Counted from the stretch's first letter, positions 9,220 through 19,392 are shown. The stretch is 64,000 bases of DNA from Mesorhizobium sp. 65-26 (GCA_001899205.1 MKVL01000023.1:1-64000); one strand, 5' to 3'. Program-made: numbers and translations. Notes: a model not told the origin generated them from the sequence alone.

Positions 9220-9232
9220 GTCGCTGCCCGGG

Positions 9233-10276
9233 CTACGATGATCTCAGGCTGCGGATGACGAGTTCAAATATTTCGTCGCGAAACATCTGCTGGCCGAATT
9301 TTCCCACGGCAAATTGGCGCAACGACCACATATCGCAGGCAGCTTCGATGAAATTGGCCGCGATCTCCGGTTCAACCGGCCTGAATTCGCCGGCTTCCGT
9401 TCCCTCCGACACCAGTTCGGCGATCTGGAACAGCAGCTTGCGATAGTCTTCCAGAACACGCGCCCTCGCCTCGCGCGACAGAGATTTGAACTCGCGGTTC
9501 AGAACGCCGACGCTGTGGCGAAAGCGGTCGCCCTTGTCTATCAGCGAGGCGATGGTGGCGCGAAGCTTCTCCGTTGCCGTGTGACAGTCGACCGTTGCTT
9601 CCGCCACGTCGGTGCGCACCCTGGCCATCGTCCAATAATAGACCAGTTCCAGCATCTCGTCCTTGCTCGCCACGTACTGATACATGGTGGGCACGTGCAT
9701 GCCTGCGGTATCGGCGATCTCGCGCATGGTCGCCTTGCCAAATCCCTTGCGCGCGATCACTTCGGAGGCCGCCGCCGCGATCTGCTCACGGCGCTTGTCG
9801 GCAGTCGTCGCCGGCTCGATTTCGCGGGCCTCGGCGCCCGAGCCCCGTGAGTGGCCTGTTTCCTCGCCGCCGTTCGGCCTTTCGCCCGGATCTGCGGCAG
9901 GCGACTCGGAGGCAGCAATGCCGCAACTTACCGAAATCTCCGAAACCCGCTTGCCGCCTTCATCTTGAATCGTCACCCGCCAATTGGCTGTCGTCTCGGT
10001 CGCGTGCAACAGGACCGCTTCTCCCTGCAGGGTACCAACCGGCTCACGGACAAAAATCCTCGCATGGCAGTCGGTTTCCTCAACCGCCTGGGAGGACGCC
10101 AGCGCGAGCATGGTTCCCGTTCTGGCGAGTTGAACGGCGAAGCCGGTCAGAATCCCCAACAGCGAACCGCCCGAACCGCTCATCGTGGCGGTGAAGAGAC
10201 CCACGACCTTGTCCGGGCTCGCCGACGCGATCGTAAGGTCCCGCGTCTGGCTGGGAGCCGGTCCTGACTGCCTCAT
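9233..10276 (-). CDS. Hotdog-like domain fused to TetR-family DNA-binding domain
   Basis: A 347-aa protein with an unusual layout. Residues about 15-118 resemble a PaaI-type hotdog fold (a GG turn, a long helix, then FVREPVGTLQGEAVLLHATE and WRVTIQDEGGKRVSEISVS). Residues 119-158 are a charged, disordered linker. Residues 160-210 are a clear TetR helix-turn-helix (KATMREIADTAGMHVPTMYQ) with an all-helical ligand domain to 347. The start at 10276 has a GGGGGAG ribosome site; the upstream Met at 10363 lacks one. It is divergent from an acyl-CoA operon that contains its own PaaI thioesterase, suggesting acyl-CoA sensing by the hotdog part. The hotdog assignment comes from pattern only. Confidence 0.78.
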   Translation of the reverse strand: MRQSGPAPSQTRDLTIASASPDKVVGLFTATMSGSGGSLLGILTGFAVQLARTGTMLALASSQAVEETDCHARIFVREPVGTLQGEAVLLHATETTANWRVTIQDEGGKRVSEISVSCGIAASESPAADPGERPNGGEETGHSRGSGAEAREIEPATTADKRREQIAAAASEVIARKGFGKATMREIADTAGMHVPTMYQYVASKDEMLELVYYWTMARVRTDVAEATVDCHTATEKLRATIASLIDKGDRFRHSVGVLNREFKSLSREARARVLEDYRKLLFQIAELVSEGTEAGEFRPVEPEIAANFIEAACDMWSLRQFAVGKFGQQMFRDEIFELVIRSLRSS

Positions 10277-10374
10277 ATTTTCTCCCCCGACTGGCTCGGC
10301 GCAACGCTGTCCTAAAATATTTGAAAAAAAGGGCAAGCCAATCGCTTGACTAAAAACCGTCATTCAAGCTTCAT

Positions 10375-10390
10375 TACTGAACGCTCAGTA
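10375..10390. promoter_or_regulatory. Perfect palindrome, probable TetR operator
   Basis: TACTGA-ACGC-TCAGTA is a perfect 16-bp inverted repeat in the 157-bp gap between the hotdog-TetR gene and the ABC operon. TetR-family operators are commonly palindromes of this length. A CTTGAC hexamer at 10345-10350 could be the -35 box for the rightward operon; binding here would then block initiation, or leader transcription, ahead of the start at 10434. Confidence 0.6.
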
Positions 10391-10433
10391 GCCTCGTAAA
10401 TCAACCAACTTTTTCGTGTGACGGAGATTGGCA

Positions 10434-11675
10434 ATGTCGTGGAGAATAGAACGGCTCGGAGGGTGGGCCGCCGTGTCCGCCATCGCTTTCGTGGTATCGG
10501 GACATGGCGCTAGCGCGGAGTCGCTTGACCTGAAGATCGGCGCGCTGCTTGAAGCATCCGGCCCCTTGTCCGAAATCGGGCCGCCGGCCGAAAAGGCTAC
10601 CAACCTGGCCGCTGAAGTCGCCAACAAGGCTGCCAAGGATGCAGGCGCGACCATCAAGGTGGGTGTCGTCACCGCCGACGCGCAGGGAGATCCGCAGGCT
10701 GCCCTTTCGGCGGCGCGCACCCTTGTCGACAAGGGTGCCTCCTGCATTCTGGGACCGGGCACCACGCCGGAATCGATCTCCGTGCTCAATGGCATAACCA
10801 TGCAGCGCAAGATCACGCTCTGGCCGCTCGCATCCAGCACCAGGCTGCGCACCGTCAAGGACGACGGCACGATCTACCGCACCGTGGCCGCCGACGATCT
10901 CCAGTCGAAAGCGCTGGTGCAGGCAATCGAAAATCACGTCGGCAAGGGCAAGTCCGTCGCGATCGTGTTCCGCAACGAGCCCTACGGCGATGCCCTCTCG
11001 AAGAGCTTCACCACGGATTGGAAAGCAACCGGCGGTACGATTACGACGACCGTGTCGTTCGATCCCCAGCAGCAGAGCTTCGATTCCGAGGCCGGCCAGG
11101 TCGTGGCTGACAATCCCGATGCCTATGTGGTCATCGACTATCCGGAAACCTACGCCAAGTTCGGCGCAGCGCTGGTGCGGACCGGAAAGTTCGATGCAAA
11201 GAAGGTCTTCGTGGCGGATGCGTTGTCCTTCGCCAATGTTCCGGAGAACATCCCGGCAGAAGCGCTCGAGGGAGCCTATGGCGTCGCCGGCGGCTCGCCG
11301 ACCGGCACCGAAACCTACAAGCTGTTCAACAAGTTGTGGGATGAGGCAGGCGGCGTGGCCAACGCTTCCTATACCGCCAACACCTTCGATGCCGGCATCC
11401 TTTGCTTCCTCGCGGCCGTGCAGGCGGGTTCGACCGAGCCCGGCGCCATCCGCGACAAGATACGCTCGGTCACGCAGGACGGAGCGCCACAATTCACCAT
11501 CGCAAACCTTTCCGAGGCCGTGAAAGCGGCAGAGACTGGCAAGCCCATCGACTATGTCGGCGTCTCAGGCCTGTTCCGGTTCAAGGACAATGGCGACCCG
11601 TCGACCAGCCTCTACGACGTCTTCCAGTATAAGGGCGGCAAGCAGGTCAAGGTCGAACAGGTGAACGTGAAGTAA
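10434..11675 (+). CDS. Liv-type ABC transporter substrate-binding protein
   Basis: A 413-aa periplasmic binding protein of the branched-chain amino acid/amide type (Peripla_BP_6). It has a signal peptide with cleavage near GASA, then DLKIGALLEASGPLSEIGPP, the ligand-pocket region LVDKGASCILGPGTTPES, and a C-terminal QYKGGKQVKVEQV. The ATG at 10434 has ACGGAG 7 bp upstream and is preferred over the in-frame TTG at 10428. It opens the nine-gene operon; given the downstream CoA ligase and thioesterase, the ligand is more likely an aromatic or aliphatic carboxylate than an amino acid. Confidence 0.9.
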   Translation: MSWRIERLGGWAAVSAIAFVVSGHGASAESLDLKIGALLEASGPLSEIGPPAEKATNLAAEVANKAAKDAGATIKVGVVTADAQGDPQAALSAARTLVDKGASCILGPGTTPESISVLNGITMQRKITLWPLASSTRLRTVKDDGTIYRTVAADDLQSKALVQAIENHVGKGKSVAIVFRNEPYGDALSKSFTTDWKATGGTITTTVSFDPQQQSFDSEAGQVVADNPDAYVVIDYPETYAKFGAALVRTGKFDAKKVFVADALSFANVPENIPAEALEGAYGVAGGSPTGTETYKLFNKLWDEAGGVANASYTANTFDAGILCFLAAVQAGSTEPGAIRDKIRSVTQDGAPQFTIANLSEAVKAAETGKPIDYVGVSGLFRFKDNGDPSTSLYDVFQYKGGKQVKVEQVNVK

Positions 11676-12694
11676 TGTCGGCAACGCCCACTGTACGAGC
11701 CTCGGCGGCGGAAGATGATGCTTCCGCCGTCCGTTCCCGCCTGGCGAGCCCATCACGGCTGACCGTTCTGGTTGCCGTGATGGCTGTCGTGTTTTGCCTG
11801 CTGGCCGCACTCTTCGGGCTGGTCCCAACGGCGCAGGCAACGATCAACGGTTTCGTGGCCGGCAGCTATACCGGGCTTGGCGCGATCGGGCTCACGCTCG
11901 TGCTGGGAATTCTCAAACTGGTGAACTTCGCGCATGGCGACCTGCTTGTCGCCGGCGCCTATTTCACCATCCTCTTCGCCTGGCTTGGGCTGCCCCTGCC
12001 GCTTGCCATGCTCGGCGCGATGGTTGCGACGGCGGCACTCGCCCTCGTGACGGAAAAAATCGTCTGGCAACCTCTGCGGCAGGCCAAGGCCGGCACCCTG
12101 CAACTCTTTCTGTCCGCCATCGGGCTCGGACTTGTCATCCGTTTCTCGGTCCAGTTCTTCGCCGGCAGCCAGGTCCGGACGCTCGGCGCGAATGTGGTGG
12201 ATTCGATTGCGCTCGGCCCGCTTCGTCTCGGCACGTTGCAGGCTGTGGCGTTGCTGGTCGGCCTGGCGGCGATGCTCCTGGTGGGACTGGCTCTGCGTTT
12301 CACCGGCATCGGCAAGGAAATGCGCGCCTTTGCCGACAACCGCGCCCTGGCTGAAGTATCGGGCATCGACACCCAGCATGTCATCAACATGACCTGGATC
12401 GTTTCAGGCTTTCTGGCCGGGCTTGCTGGCATCCTCTATGCGACCGCCATCGGCAGCTTCAATCCCAATTTCGGCCTGACGCTGCTGCTCAGCCTGTTCG
12501 CGGCCACGGTCCTCGGCGGCATTGGCAATGCCTATGGCGCGCTAGTCGGCGGACTGGTCATCGGCCTTTCGCAGGAATGGTCGACCCTGATGTTCAACGC
12601 GCGCTGGAAACCCGCTGTCGGATTCGCGTTGCTCATCCTGATGCTGCTGTTCATGCCGCAAGGCATCTTCGGTCGAAAGAAGCGCGGATCATGA
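11675..12694 (+). CDS. livH: ABC transporter permease, LivH type
   Basis: A 339-aa inner-membrane permease of the LivH family. After a roughly 45-residue Ala/Ser-rich extension and first helix, it shows the LivH core GLGAIGLTLVLGILKLVNFAHGD and the C-terminal AATVLGGIGNAYGALVGGL. About eight to nine membrane helices are apparent. Its ATG overlaps the stop of the binding protein (TAATG) and its stop overlaps livM (ATGA), so the genes are translationally coupled. The N-terminal extension is longer than in classical LivH. Confidence 0.9.
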   Translation: MSATPTVRASAAEDDASAVRSRLASPSRLTVLVAVMAVVFCLLAALFGLVPTAQATINGFVAGSYTGLGAIGLTLVLGILKLVNFAHGDLLVAGAYFTILFAWLGLPLPLAMLGAMVATAALALVTEKIVWQPLRQAKAGTLQLFLSAIGLGLVIRFSVQFFAGSQVRTLGANVVDSIALGPLRLGTLQAVALLVGLAAMLLVGLALRFTGIGKEMRAFADNRALAEVSGIDTQHVINMTWIVSGFLAGLAGILYATAIGSFNPNFGLTLLLSLFAATVLGGIGNAYGALVGGLVIGLSQEWSTLMFNARWKPAVGFALLILMLLFMPQGIFGRKKRGS

Positions 12695-13617
12695 GCGTCG
12701 ATTTCTGGATCAATGTCGGCGTTCTCGCCGGCATCTACGGCATTTTCACGCTCGGGCTGCAGCTCAACGCCGGCTTCACCGGATTGCTCAACTTCGGTCA
12801 GGCTGGCTTCATGGCAATCGGCGCCTACAGCATCGGCATCCTCGTCGTCGACCATGGCTGGTCGCTCTGGCTGGCCCTTCCGGCGGCGGTCCTGCTTGCC
12901 TGCCTGGCCAGCGTGGTGGTCGGCATATCCTCGCTTCGGCTGCGCTCCGACCATTTCGCCATTGCCACGATCGCATTTGCCGAGATCGTTCGCTACACGC
13001 TGCAGAACGCCGCTTTCTCCGGCGGCAATCAAGGCATTCTGGGCTTCGACGACGAATGGCGCGCGGCCTCCGGCTGGATGCTCTCGAAGCTCGGCGCGTT
13101 CGGTCTCGGCGGCTATACGCAACTGCCGCTTTTGCTCGTCGTGTGGCTGAGCTTTGTCGCGTTGCTGTTGGCCTTGCAGGGCCTGCAGCGGACCGGCTGG
13201 GGCCGCGTCCTGCGAGCCATCCGCGAGGATGAGGACGCCACCGCCGCACTCGGCAAGAACGTTCTCTCCTACAAGCTGCAGTCGCTCGGCCTTGCCGCGG
13301 CATTGGCGGCGATCGCCGGCTTCTTCGTGGCGCTCAATGTCACCTATCTCTATCCGACCGTCTTCGATCCGACCTTCACCTTCTTCGGCTATGCAATTCT
13401 GGTGCTTGGCGGGTTCGCCAGCTATGGCGGCGTGGCGATCGGCAGCCTTGTGTTCTGGGCCCTGCTGGAAGGCACGAGGCTGATCGATGCATCTCTGTCG
13501 GCGGGACAGCAGGCCTCGCTGCGCTTCATCATCGTCGGCCTGTTTCTGCTTTTGCTCAGCCGCCTCCGGCCACAGGGCCTGCTCGGCAATGTCAACGAGA
13601 TGAAGGTGAGGCCATGA
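12691..13617 (+). CDS. livM: ABC transporter permease, LivM type
   Basis: A 308-aa membrane protein, partner of LivH. It begins MSVDFWINVGVLAGIYGIF and includes LNAGFTGLLNFGQAGFMAIGAY, the SLRLRSDHFAIATIAFAEI segment, and WGRVLRAIREDEDATAALGK, all typical of LivM. The start at 12691 overlaps the livH stop by 4 bp; the longer frame from 12577 is out of place inside livH. It overlaps livG by ATGA. Confidence 0.92.
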   Translation: MSVDFWINVGVLAGIYGIFTLGLQLNAGFTGLLNFGQAGFMAIGAYSIGILVVDHGWSLWLALPAAVLLACLASVVVGISSLRLRSDHFAIATIAFAEIVRYTLQNAAFSGGNQGILGFDDEWRAASGWMLSKLGAFGLGGYTQLPLLLVVWLSFVALLLALQGLQRTGWGRVLRAIREDEDATAALGKNVLSYKLQSLGLAAALAAIAGFFVALNVTYLYPTVFDPTFTFFGYAILVLGGFASYGGVAIGSLVFWALLEGTRLIDASLSAGQQASLRFIIVGLFLLLLSRLRPQGLLGNVNEMKVRP

Positions 13618-14398
13618 CCGCCGAACCGATCCTGGAAGTCGCCAATGCCGTCAAATCCTTTGACGGGTTGACAGCGGTGGCCGGTGCAAGCTTCACCGTG
13701 GAGAAGGGTTCCATCACCGCCTTGATCGGCCCCAACGGGGCCGGCAAGACGACAATGTTCGACTTGCTCAGCGGCTTCGCGAAGCCTGATTCCGGAGCGA
13801 TCCGCTTCGCCGGCCAACCAATCACCGGCAAGGCCCCGCACAGGATCGCGCGGCTTGGCCTTGTGCGCACCTTCCAGTTGACGCGCGTTCTGGCTGGCAT
13901 GTCGGTGATCGACAACATGCTGCTTGCGGCGCCTCGCCAGCCTGGCCAACACCTGTATTCCCTGCTGACGGCGCCGCGCCACGCCAACGCGGCCGAAGAC
14001 AAGGCACGCGACGCGGCCCTGTCCCTGCTCGAAACTTTCGGCCTGCGATCCAAGGCGGCGGACTATGCCGGCGCATTGTCGGGGGGCCAGCGCAAACTCC
14101 TGGAGATAGCGCGGGCGCTGATGACCGAACCCTCGATGGTGCTGCTCGATGAGCCCATGGCCGGGGTCAATCCGACGCTTGGACACACCATTCTCGACCA
14201 CATCGCGTCGCTGCGTCAAAGCAACGGCACGTCGTTCCTGTTCGTCGAGCACGACATGGACGTGGTGATGAACCGTGCCGACCGCATCGTCGTCATGGCG
14301 CAGGGGCGCGTCATCTCCATGGGCACGCCGGAGCAGATCCGTGCCGATGCCGCCGTGATCGAGGCCTATCTCGGCGGCCCGGCCCCGGAGGCGAAGCC

Positions 14399-14402
<4 letters not shown>
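13614..14402 (+). CDS. livG: ABC transporter ATP-binding protein, LivG type
   Basis: A 262-aa ATPase. Walker A is GPNGAGKTT (about residues 37-45), the signature is LSGGQRKLLEIARAL, and Walker B is MVLLDEPMAGVNP. The family-specific RLGLVRTFQLTRVLAGMSVIDNM segment follows Walker A, and the usual LivG C-terminal extension ends IEAYLGG. It works with LivF to energise the LivHM channel. Overlaps of 4 bp on both sides indicate tight coupling. Confidence 0.93.
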
Positions 14403-15116
<714 letters not shown>

Positions 15117-15124
<8 letters not shown>

Positions 15125-15536
15125 TGCGCCGATAGGCGACTTCGATACGTTGGACGCGATGGTGCGCGACTGTCCGTTCCACCGCTGGCTGGGCGTATCG
15201 CTGAAATCAATGTCCGGGGACAGCGTCGAGATCCTGCTGCCCTGGCGCGAGGAGTTCGTTTCGGATCCCGAGGTCCGCTACACACACGGCGGCATTCTCG
15301 CCGCGCTCATCGATCTTGCCGCCGACTACGCGATCGCCGCCCGGATCGGGCGCGGCGTTCCGACCGTCGACATGCGCGTGGACTATCACCGTGCCGCCCT
15401 GCCCGGGCCGCTGGTCGCGCGGGCCAGCGTCATCAAGCTCGGCGGCACGCTGGCGACCGCCGAAGCGCATGTTTTCGACGAAAACGACAAACTCGTCGCA
15501 AGCGGACGCGGCGTCTATCTCACGCTGACCCGTTGA
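15117..15536 (+). CDS. PaaI-type hotdog thioesterase
   Basis: A 139-aa single hotdog domain of the PaaI/YdiI type, which hydrolyses acyl- or aryl-CoA thioesters. The key region is RYTHGGILAALIDLAADYA, with the HGG turn before the central helix, followed by the strand VDMRVDYHRAALPGPLVARA. The ATG at 15117 has GGAGG upstream and overlaps livF. A probable role is rescue of CoA from trapped thioesters formed by the ligase two genes downstream. The regulator at the other end of the locus carries a similar-looking fold. Confidence 0.88.
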
Positions 15537-15557
15537 GACGAACCGAAAGGACACGAC

Positions 15558-16184
15558 ATGGGCGTCGAACTCGACCACATCCTCTGGGCCTCACCGGATC
15601 TCGATATCGGGTCCTCCCTGATCGGCAAGCTCACTGGCGTCGAACCAACCCGGGGCGGTTCGCATCAGGGGTTCGGGACGCGCAACAGCTTGCTCGGGCT
15701 CGGCAACATCTATCTGGAAATCATCTCGCCGGATCCCGCCCAATCGCTGGAGGGCAATCGTGGCGGCCAGATTGCCGCACTGGCCAGGCCAGGTCTCGCC
15801 ACCTTTGCCGTCCGCACCACCGATCTTGGTGCCTATGCGGCGGCGGCGAAACGGGCCGGCGTGGGCACGACAGGACCGGTGGAGATGGGACGCACACGCC
15901 CGGACGGCGTGCGTCTCGATTGGGCTTGCCTCTATGTGACGCATCCTGTCTTCGGCGAGATCATTCCTTTCGCCATCGACTGGAAAGCATCGCCGCATCC
16001 GTCGGCGACAACGCCCGACGGCGGCAGGCTGAAGGAATTCACGGTCCTTCATCCGCGAGCCGAAGAACTCGCCGGCATCTATCGTGAGATGGGCATCGAC
16101 ATCCCCGTGCGGATCGCCGCCACGCCGGGTTTCCTCGCGGTTCTCGACACGCCGCGCGGAGAGCTCGTCCTCACCTCGCCCTGA
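15558..16184 (+). CDS. VOC/glyoxalase-like domain protein
   Basis: A 208-aa protein with a glyoxalase-like fold: VELDHILWASPDLD at the N-terminus, GLGNIYLEIISPDPAQS, and an ending GFLAVLDTPRGELVLTS. It resembles the larger glyoxalase-like domain proteins (PF13468 type) rather than the short VOC enzymes. No catalytic assignment is possible. It is 21 bp after the thioesterase gene with AAAGGA in the gap, so it belongs to the operon and may act on a pathway intermediate. Confidence 0.78.
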   Translation: MGVELDHILWASPDLDIGSSLIGKLTGVEPTRGGSHQGFGTRNSLLGLGNIYLEIISPDPAQSLEGNRGGQIAALARPGLATFAVRTTDLGAYAAAAKRAGVGTTGPVEMGRTRPDGVRLDWACLYVTHPVFGEIIPFAIDWKASPHPSATTPDGGRLKEFTVLHPRAEELAGIYREMGIDIPVRIAATPGFLAVLDTPRGELVLTSP

Positions 16185-16220
16185 TCGCGCTTGAACTCCA
16201 TCTCGAAAGAGCGTTTCGCA

Positions 16221-17789
16221 ATGCCAATCACCGCCGAAAATCCCCGCTGGAACAATCTGGGCTACTGGAACCACGACGCCGCCAGCCTCTACCCCGACAA
16301 CATCGCCATCATCGACCTTGCGCGAGAAAAGCCCCGCAATGTGCTCTACCGCGAACTGGAAGACCGTCTCGACCGCGTGGCGCGTCTGCTGATCGACAGC
16401 GGCCTGAGATCAGGCGACCGGTTGGCGCTTTCCGTCAGCAATCGTTTTGAATTCGTCGAGATTTTCTTCGGCGCCATGCGCGCCGGCATCGTGCCGGTTC
16501 CACTCAACACCAAGCTCGGCACGGAAACGCTAGAATACATCATGCGCGATGCCGGCTGCGTCGGCGCGGTGGTGGAGGATGCGGCCAACCCGCATGTCGC
16601 GGCACTGGCCGACCGGATCGGCTGCAAGGTGAAGATCAGCCTGGACGCCGCGAAAGCCGGTTGGCAGGATTACGAGACGACACTCGCCGCGGCCAGGCCC
16701 GGGTTTCAGCCAACGCGGCTGGCCGACGATCATCCCTCTTTCCAGCCCTATACGTCAGGTTCGACGGGACGGCCCAAGGGGGTGGTTCTGACCCATGCGG
16801 GCCAGTGCTGGTGGCTTCGCTGCCTGCAGAAATACTGGCCGGGCCTGCCCGAGCACCGGGCGCTCGCAGCCGTTCCGCTTTATCACAAGAATGCCATGGC
16901 GGGCGCGATCAAGCCGTTCCTGAGCTGGGGCGGTTCGGTTGTGCTTTTGCCGAACTTCGAGCCACGGCGCTTCCTGCATACGCTGTCGGATTATCGGTGC
17001 ACGCACGCTGGCGCCGTGCCCGCGGTATTCACCTTGCTTCTGCAGGAGCGCGACCTGATCGATACGCTCGATTTTTCGGCGCTCAAAAGCCTGAAGATCG
17101 GGTCGGCGCCGACACCCAAGGAACTGCTGGACGCGGTCGAGGCGGCTTTCGGCGTCGCCGCGTCCGAAAGCTATGGCCTGACCGAAGGCGGCCCGGTCAT
17201 GATCGGCACGCCGACAGACGGTCGTCCAGTGCCGCACGGCAGTTGCGGTGTCGTCTGGCCCGAAGGCGAGGTGAAGCTCATCGACGCCGATGGCAATGAG
17301 CATCTCTCCTATGGCGAACTCTGGGTGCGCAATCCCGGCGTCACGCCGGGCTACTGGAACCTGCCGGAGGTCAATGCGGTTCGGCTGAAGGATGGCTGGC
17401 TGAGCACGGGCGACGTGTTCTCACGCGACGACGACGGCTTCTTCTATTTCCGCGGCCGCACCGACGACATGTTCAACTCGGGTGGCGAGAACGTCTATCC
17501 GCTCGAAGTGGAGAACATGCTTCTGCGCAATCCCGCTGTCGCCGAAGCATCCGTGGTGCCCATAGCCCACCGCATCAAGGGCGAAGTCCCCGTTGCGATG
17601 GTGGTCAAGGCGAAAGGCCGGGACGTCACGGAAGAAGAACTCAAGCAGTTCTGCCTGTCGGTCGGGCCTGCCTATGCCCACCCGCGCCGCATCGTCTTCG
17701 TCGAGGAACTGCCGCTCAACGGACCAGGCAAGATTGATCGCAAGGTCGTGCAACGGCTGATGCGGGAGCGCTTCGGCACGGTGGGTTGA
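16221..17789 (+). CDS. Acyl-CoA ligase (ANL superfamily)
   Basis: A 522-aa adenylate-forming enzyme that should activate a carboxylic acid to its CoA thioester with ATP. Core motifs are YTSGSTGRPKGVV (P-loop), ESYGLTEGG, the hinge region STGDVFSRDDDGFFYFRGR, and GPGKIDRK with the catalytic Lys near the C-terminus. The ATG at 16221 is used; a TTG at 16191 is in frame but lacks a ribosome site. The set of transporter, ligase, thioesterase and oxidoreductase suggests degradation of an imported aromatic, cyclic or fatty acid. Confidence 0.9.
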   Translation: MPITAENPRWNNLGYWNHDAASLYPDNIAIIDLAREKPRNVLYRELEDRLDRVARLLIDSGLRSGDRLALSVSNRFEFVEIFFGAMRAGIVPVPLNTKLGTETLEYIMRDAGCVGAVVEDAANPHVAALADRIGCKVKISLDAAKAGWQDYETTLAAARPGFQPTRLADDHPSFQPYTSGSTGRPKGVVLTHAGQCWWLRCLQKYWPGLPEHRALAAVPLYHKNAMAGAIKPFLSWGGSVVLLPNFEPRRFLHTLSDYRCTHAGAVPAVFTLLLQERDLIDTLDFSALKSLKIGSAPTPKELLDAVEAAFGVAASESYGLTEGGPVMIGTPTDGRPVPHGSCGVVWPEGEVKLIDADGNEHLSYGELWVRNPGVTPGYWNLPEVNAVRLKDGWLSTGDVFSRDDDGFFYFRGRTDDMFNSGGENVYPLEVENMLLRNPAVAEASVVPIAHRIKGEVPVAMVVKAKGRDVTEEELKQFCLSVGPAYAHPRRIVFVEELPLNGPGKIDRKVVQRLMRERFGTVG

Positions 17790-17892
17790 CGCCTGTCGAC
17801 ACAAGACCGCGCTGCGCCTGATCCAGGGCGAAGCGCTCCGAGCCCGGCCACGTGATGCGGCCAAATGAAATCAATGGAGATTGGAGTTTCCC

Positions 17893-18906
17893 ATGCGCGC
17901 CGTCGTAACCTATCAACATGGTGGTCTGGATCAGATGATCTACGAGCCCGCCTACCGCGATCCGGTCCCCGGCCCGGGAGATGTGATCTTGCGGGTGCGC
18001 GCCTGCACGCTCAACTATCATGATGTCTTCACCCGAAAGGGCATGCCCGGCATCAAGATCCCGATGCCGCTGATCATGGGCATCGATGTCGCCGGCGAGG
18101 TGGTGGAGACCGGTGCCGACGTCGTCGGCATTTCCGTGGGTCAACGCGTTCTCGTCGATCCGATCGACCGCGTCGATGGCGGGCTGCTCGGAGAGACCTT
18201 TGACGGTGGCCTTGCCGAACTGGTTCGCGTCCCCGCGCATATGATCGTGCCGCTCCCCGACGATGTCAGCTTCGCGCAGGCGGCGGCCCTGCCGGTGGCC
18301 TATGGGACGGCCTATCGAATGATGATGACGCGCGGCAAGATCCAGCCGGGCGAGAAGGTCCTGATCCTCGGCGCCTCAGGCGGCGTCGGAACCTGTTGCG
18401 TCCAACTGGCCAAGCAGGCGGGCGCGACCGTGATCGCCTGCGCCTCGAGTGACGACAAGCTTGAGCGTCTGAAGGAACTCGGTGCCGACTACGGCATCAA
18501 CTACGCCACGGAGGACTGGGTGGCCGAATGTCGCAAACGTTTCGGCAGGGCCCGCGTCTCGCAAAAGGACGAAGGCGGCATCGATGTCGTGGTCAACTTC
18601 ACCGGTGGCGATACCTGGGTGCCGTCGCTGCGCGTCATGCGTCGGGACGGCAGGCTTCTGACCTGCGGCGCCACGGCGGGTTACGATCCGCATGAAGATC
18701 TGCGCCTCATCTGGACGTTCGAACTGAACATCGTCGGTTCGAACGGCTGGTCTCGCGACGACGTTCTGGCGCTTCTCGATCTGGTCAAGACCGGCAAGCT
18801 AGAACCGGCTCTCCATCCTGAGCGGTTCTCTGTCGAGAACGCCGCCAATGCCATGCGCCTGCTCGACGAGAGGCGGGTTTACGGCAAGGTCGTCATCGAA
18901 CCATGA
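17893..18906 (+). CDS. MDR-superfamily oxidoreductase (quinone oxidoreductase/alcohol dehydrogenase-like)
   Basis: A 337-aa NAD(P)-dependent medium-chain reductase. It starts MRAVVTYQHGG, has the substrate-domain pieces CTLNYHDVFTRKG and PLIMGIDVAGEV, and the Rossmann motif ILGASGGVGTCCVQLAK. No four-Cys structural zinc loop is visible, which favours the quinone-reductase/enoyl-reductase branch. ATG at 17893 follows GGAG; a TTG at 17881 is possible. It follows the ligase after 103 bp and is the last gene of the operon; the next gene is on the other strand. Confidence 0.85.
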   Translation: MRAVVTYQHGGLDQMIYEPAYRDPVPGPGDVILRVRACTLNYHDVFTRKGMPGIKIPMPLIMGIDVAGEVVETGADVVGISVGQRVLVDPIDRVDGGLLGETFDGGLAELVRVPAHMIVPLPDDVSFAQAAALPVAYGTAYRMMMTRGKIQPGEKVLILGASGGVGTCCVQLAKQAGATVIACASSDDKLERLKELGADYGINYATEDWVAECRKRFGRARVSQKDEGGIDVVVNFTGGDTWVPSLRVMRRDGRLLTCGATAGYDPHEDLRLIWTFELNIVGSNGWSRDDVLALLDLVKTGKLEPALHPERFSVENAANAMRLLDERRVYGKVVIEP

Positions 18907-18942
18907 GCTGACAAACGACGCGGTTCGCGTAGTCCTGATCAG

Positions 18943-19392
18943 CTACTGCAGCAGGCCCTTGATGATGGCGCTGGCCTTGGCGAAATCCATCTGGCCGGCA
19001 TATTTCTGCTTCAGCGCGGCGATCACCTTGCCCATGTCCTTCTGGCTCGCCGCGCCCGTCGCGGCGATCGCCTCGCGCGCGGCGGCGGTTATCGCGGCGT
19101 CGTCGAGTTGCGTGGGCAGGAAATCGCGGATGATCTCCATCTCGCCGCGTTCCTGCGCGGCAAGTTCTGGCCGCTTGCCGTCCTCGAACGCCTTGGCGGA
19201 CTCCTCGCGCTGCTTCACCATCTTGGCCATGATCTGCAGGATTTCGTCATCCGCAGCGGGCGGCTTGCCCGCGCCACGGTTGACGATGTCGCGGTCGTGG
19301 ATGGCGGCCTGGATCAGCCTCAGCGTCGGCAGGCGATGCTTGTCCTGCGCCTTCATCGCGCTCTTCAGGGCTTCGGCGATCTTCTCGCGCAT
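18943..19392 (-). CDS. yqeY: GatB/YqeY domain protein
   Basis: A 149-aa YqeY-family protein, related to the tail domain of the amidotransferase subunit GatB that contacts tRNA; the free-standing protein has no proven job. Characteristic parts are MREKIAEALKSAMKAQDK at the start, EIIRDFLPTQLDD in the middle and ASQKDMGKVIAALKQKYAGQ near the end. Start 19392 has GAGGAGA 6 bp upstream. It is divergent from carA, an arrangement I recall from other alphaproteobacteria. Confidence 0.88.
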   Translation of the reverse strand: MREKIAEALKSAMKAQDKHRLPTLRLIQAAIHDRDIVNRGAGKPPAADDEILQIMAKMVKQREESAKAFEDGKRPELAAQERGEMEIIRDFLPTQLDDAAITAAAREAIAATGAASQKDMGKVIAALKQKYAGQMDFAKASAIIKGLLQ

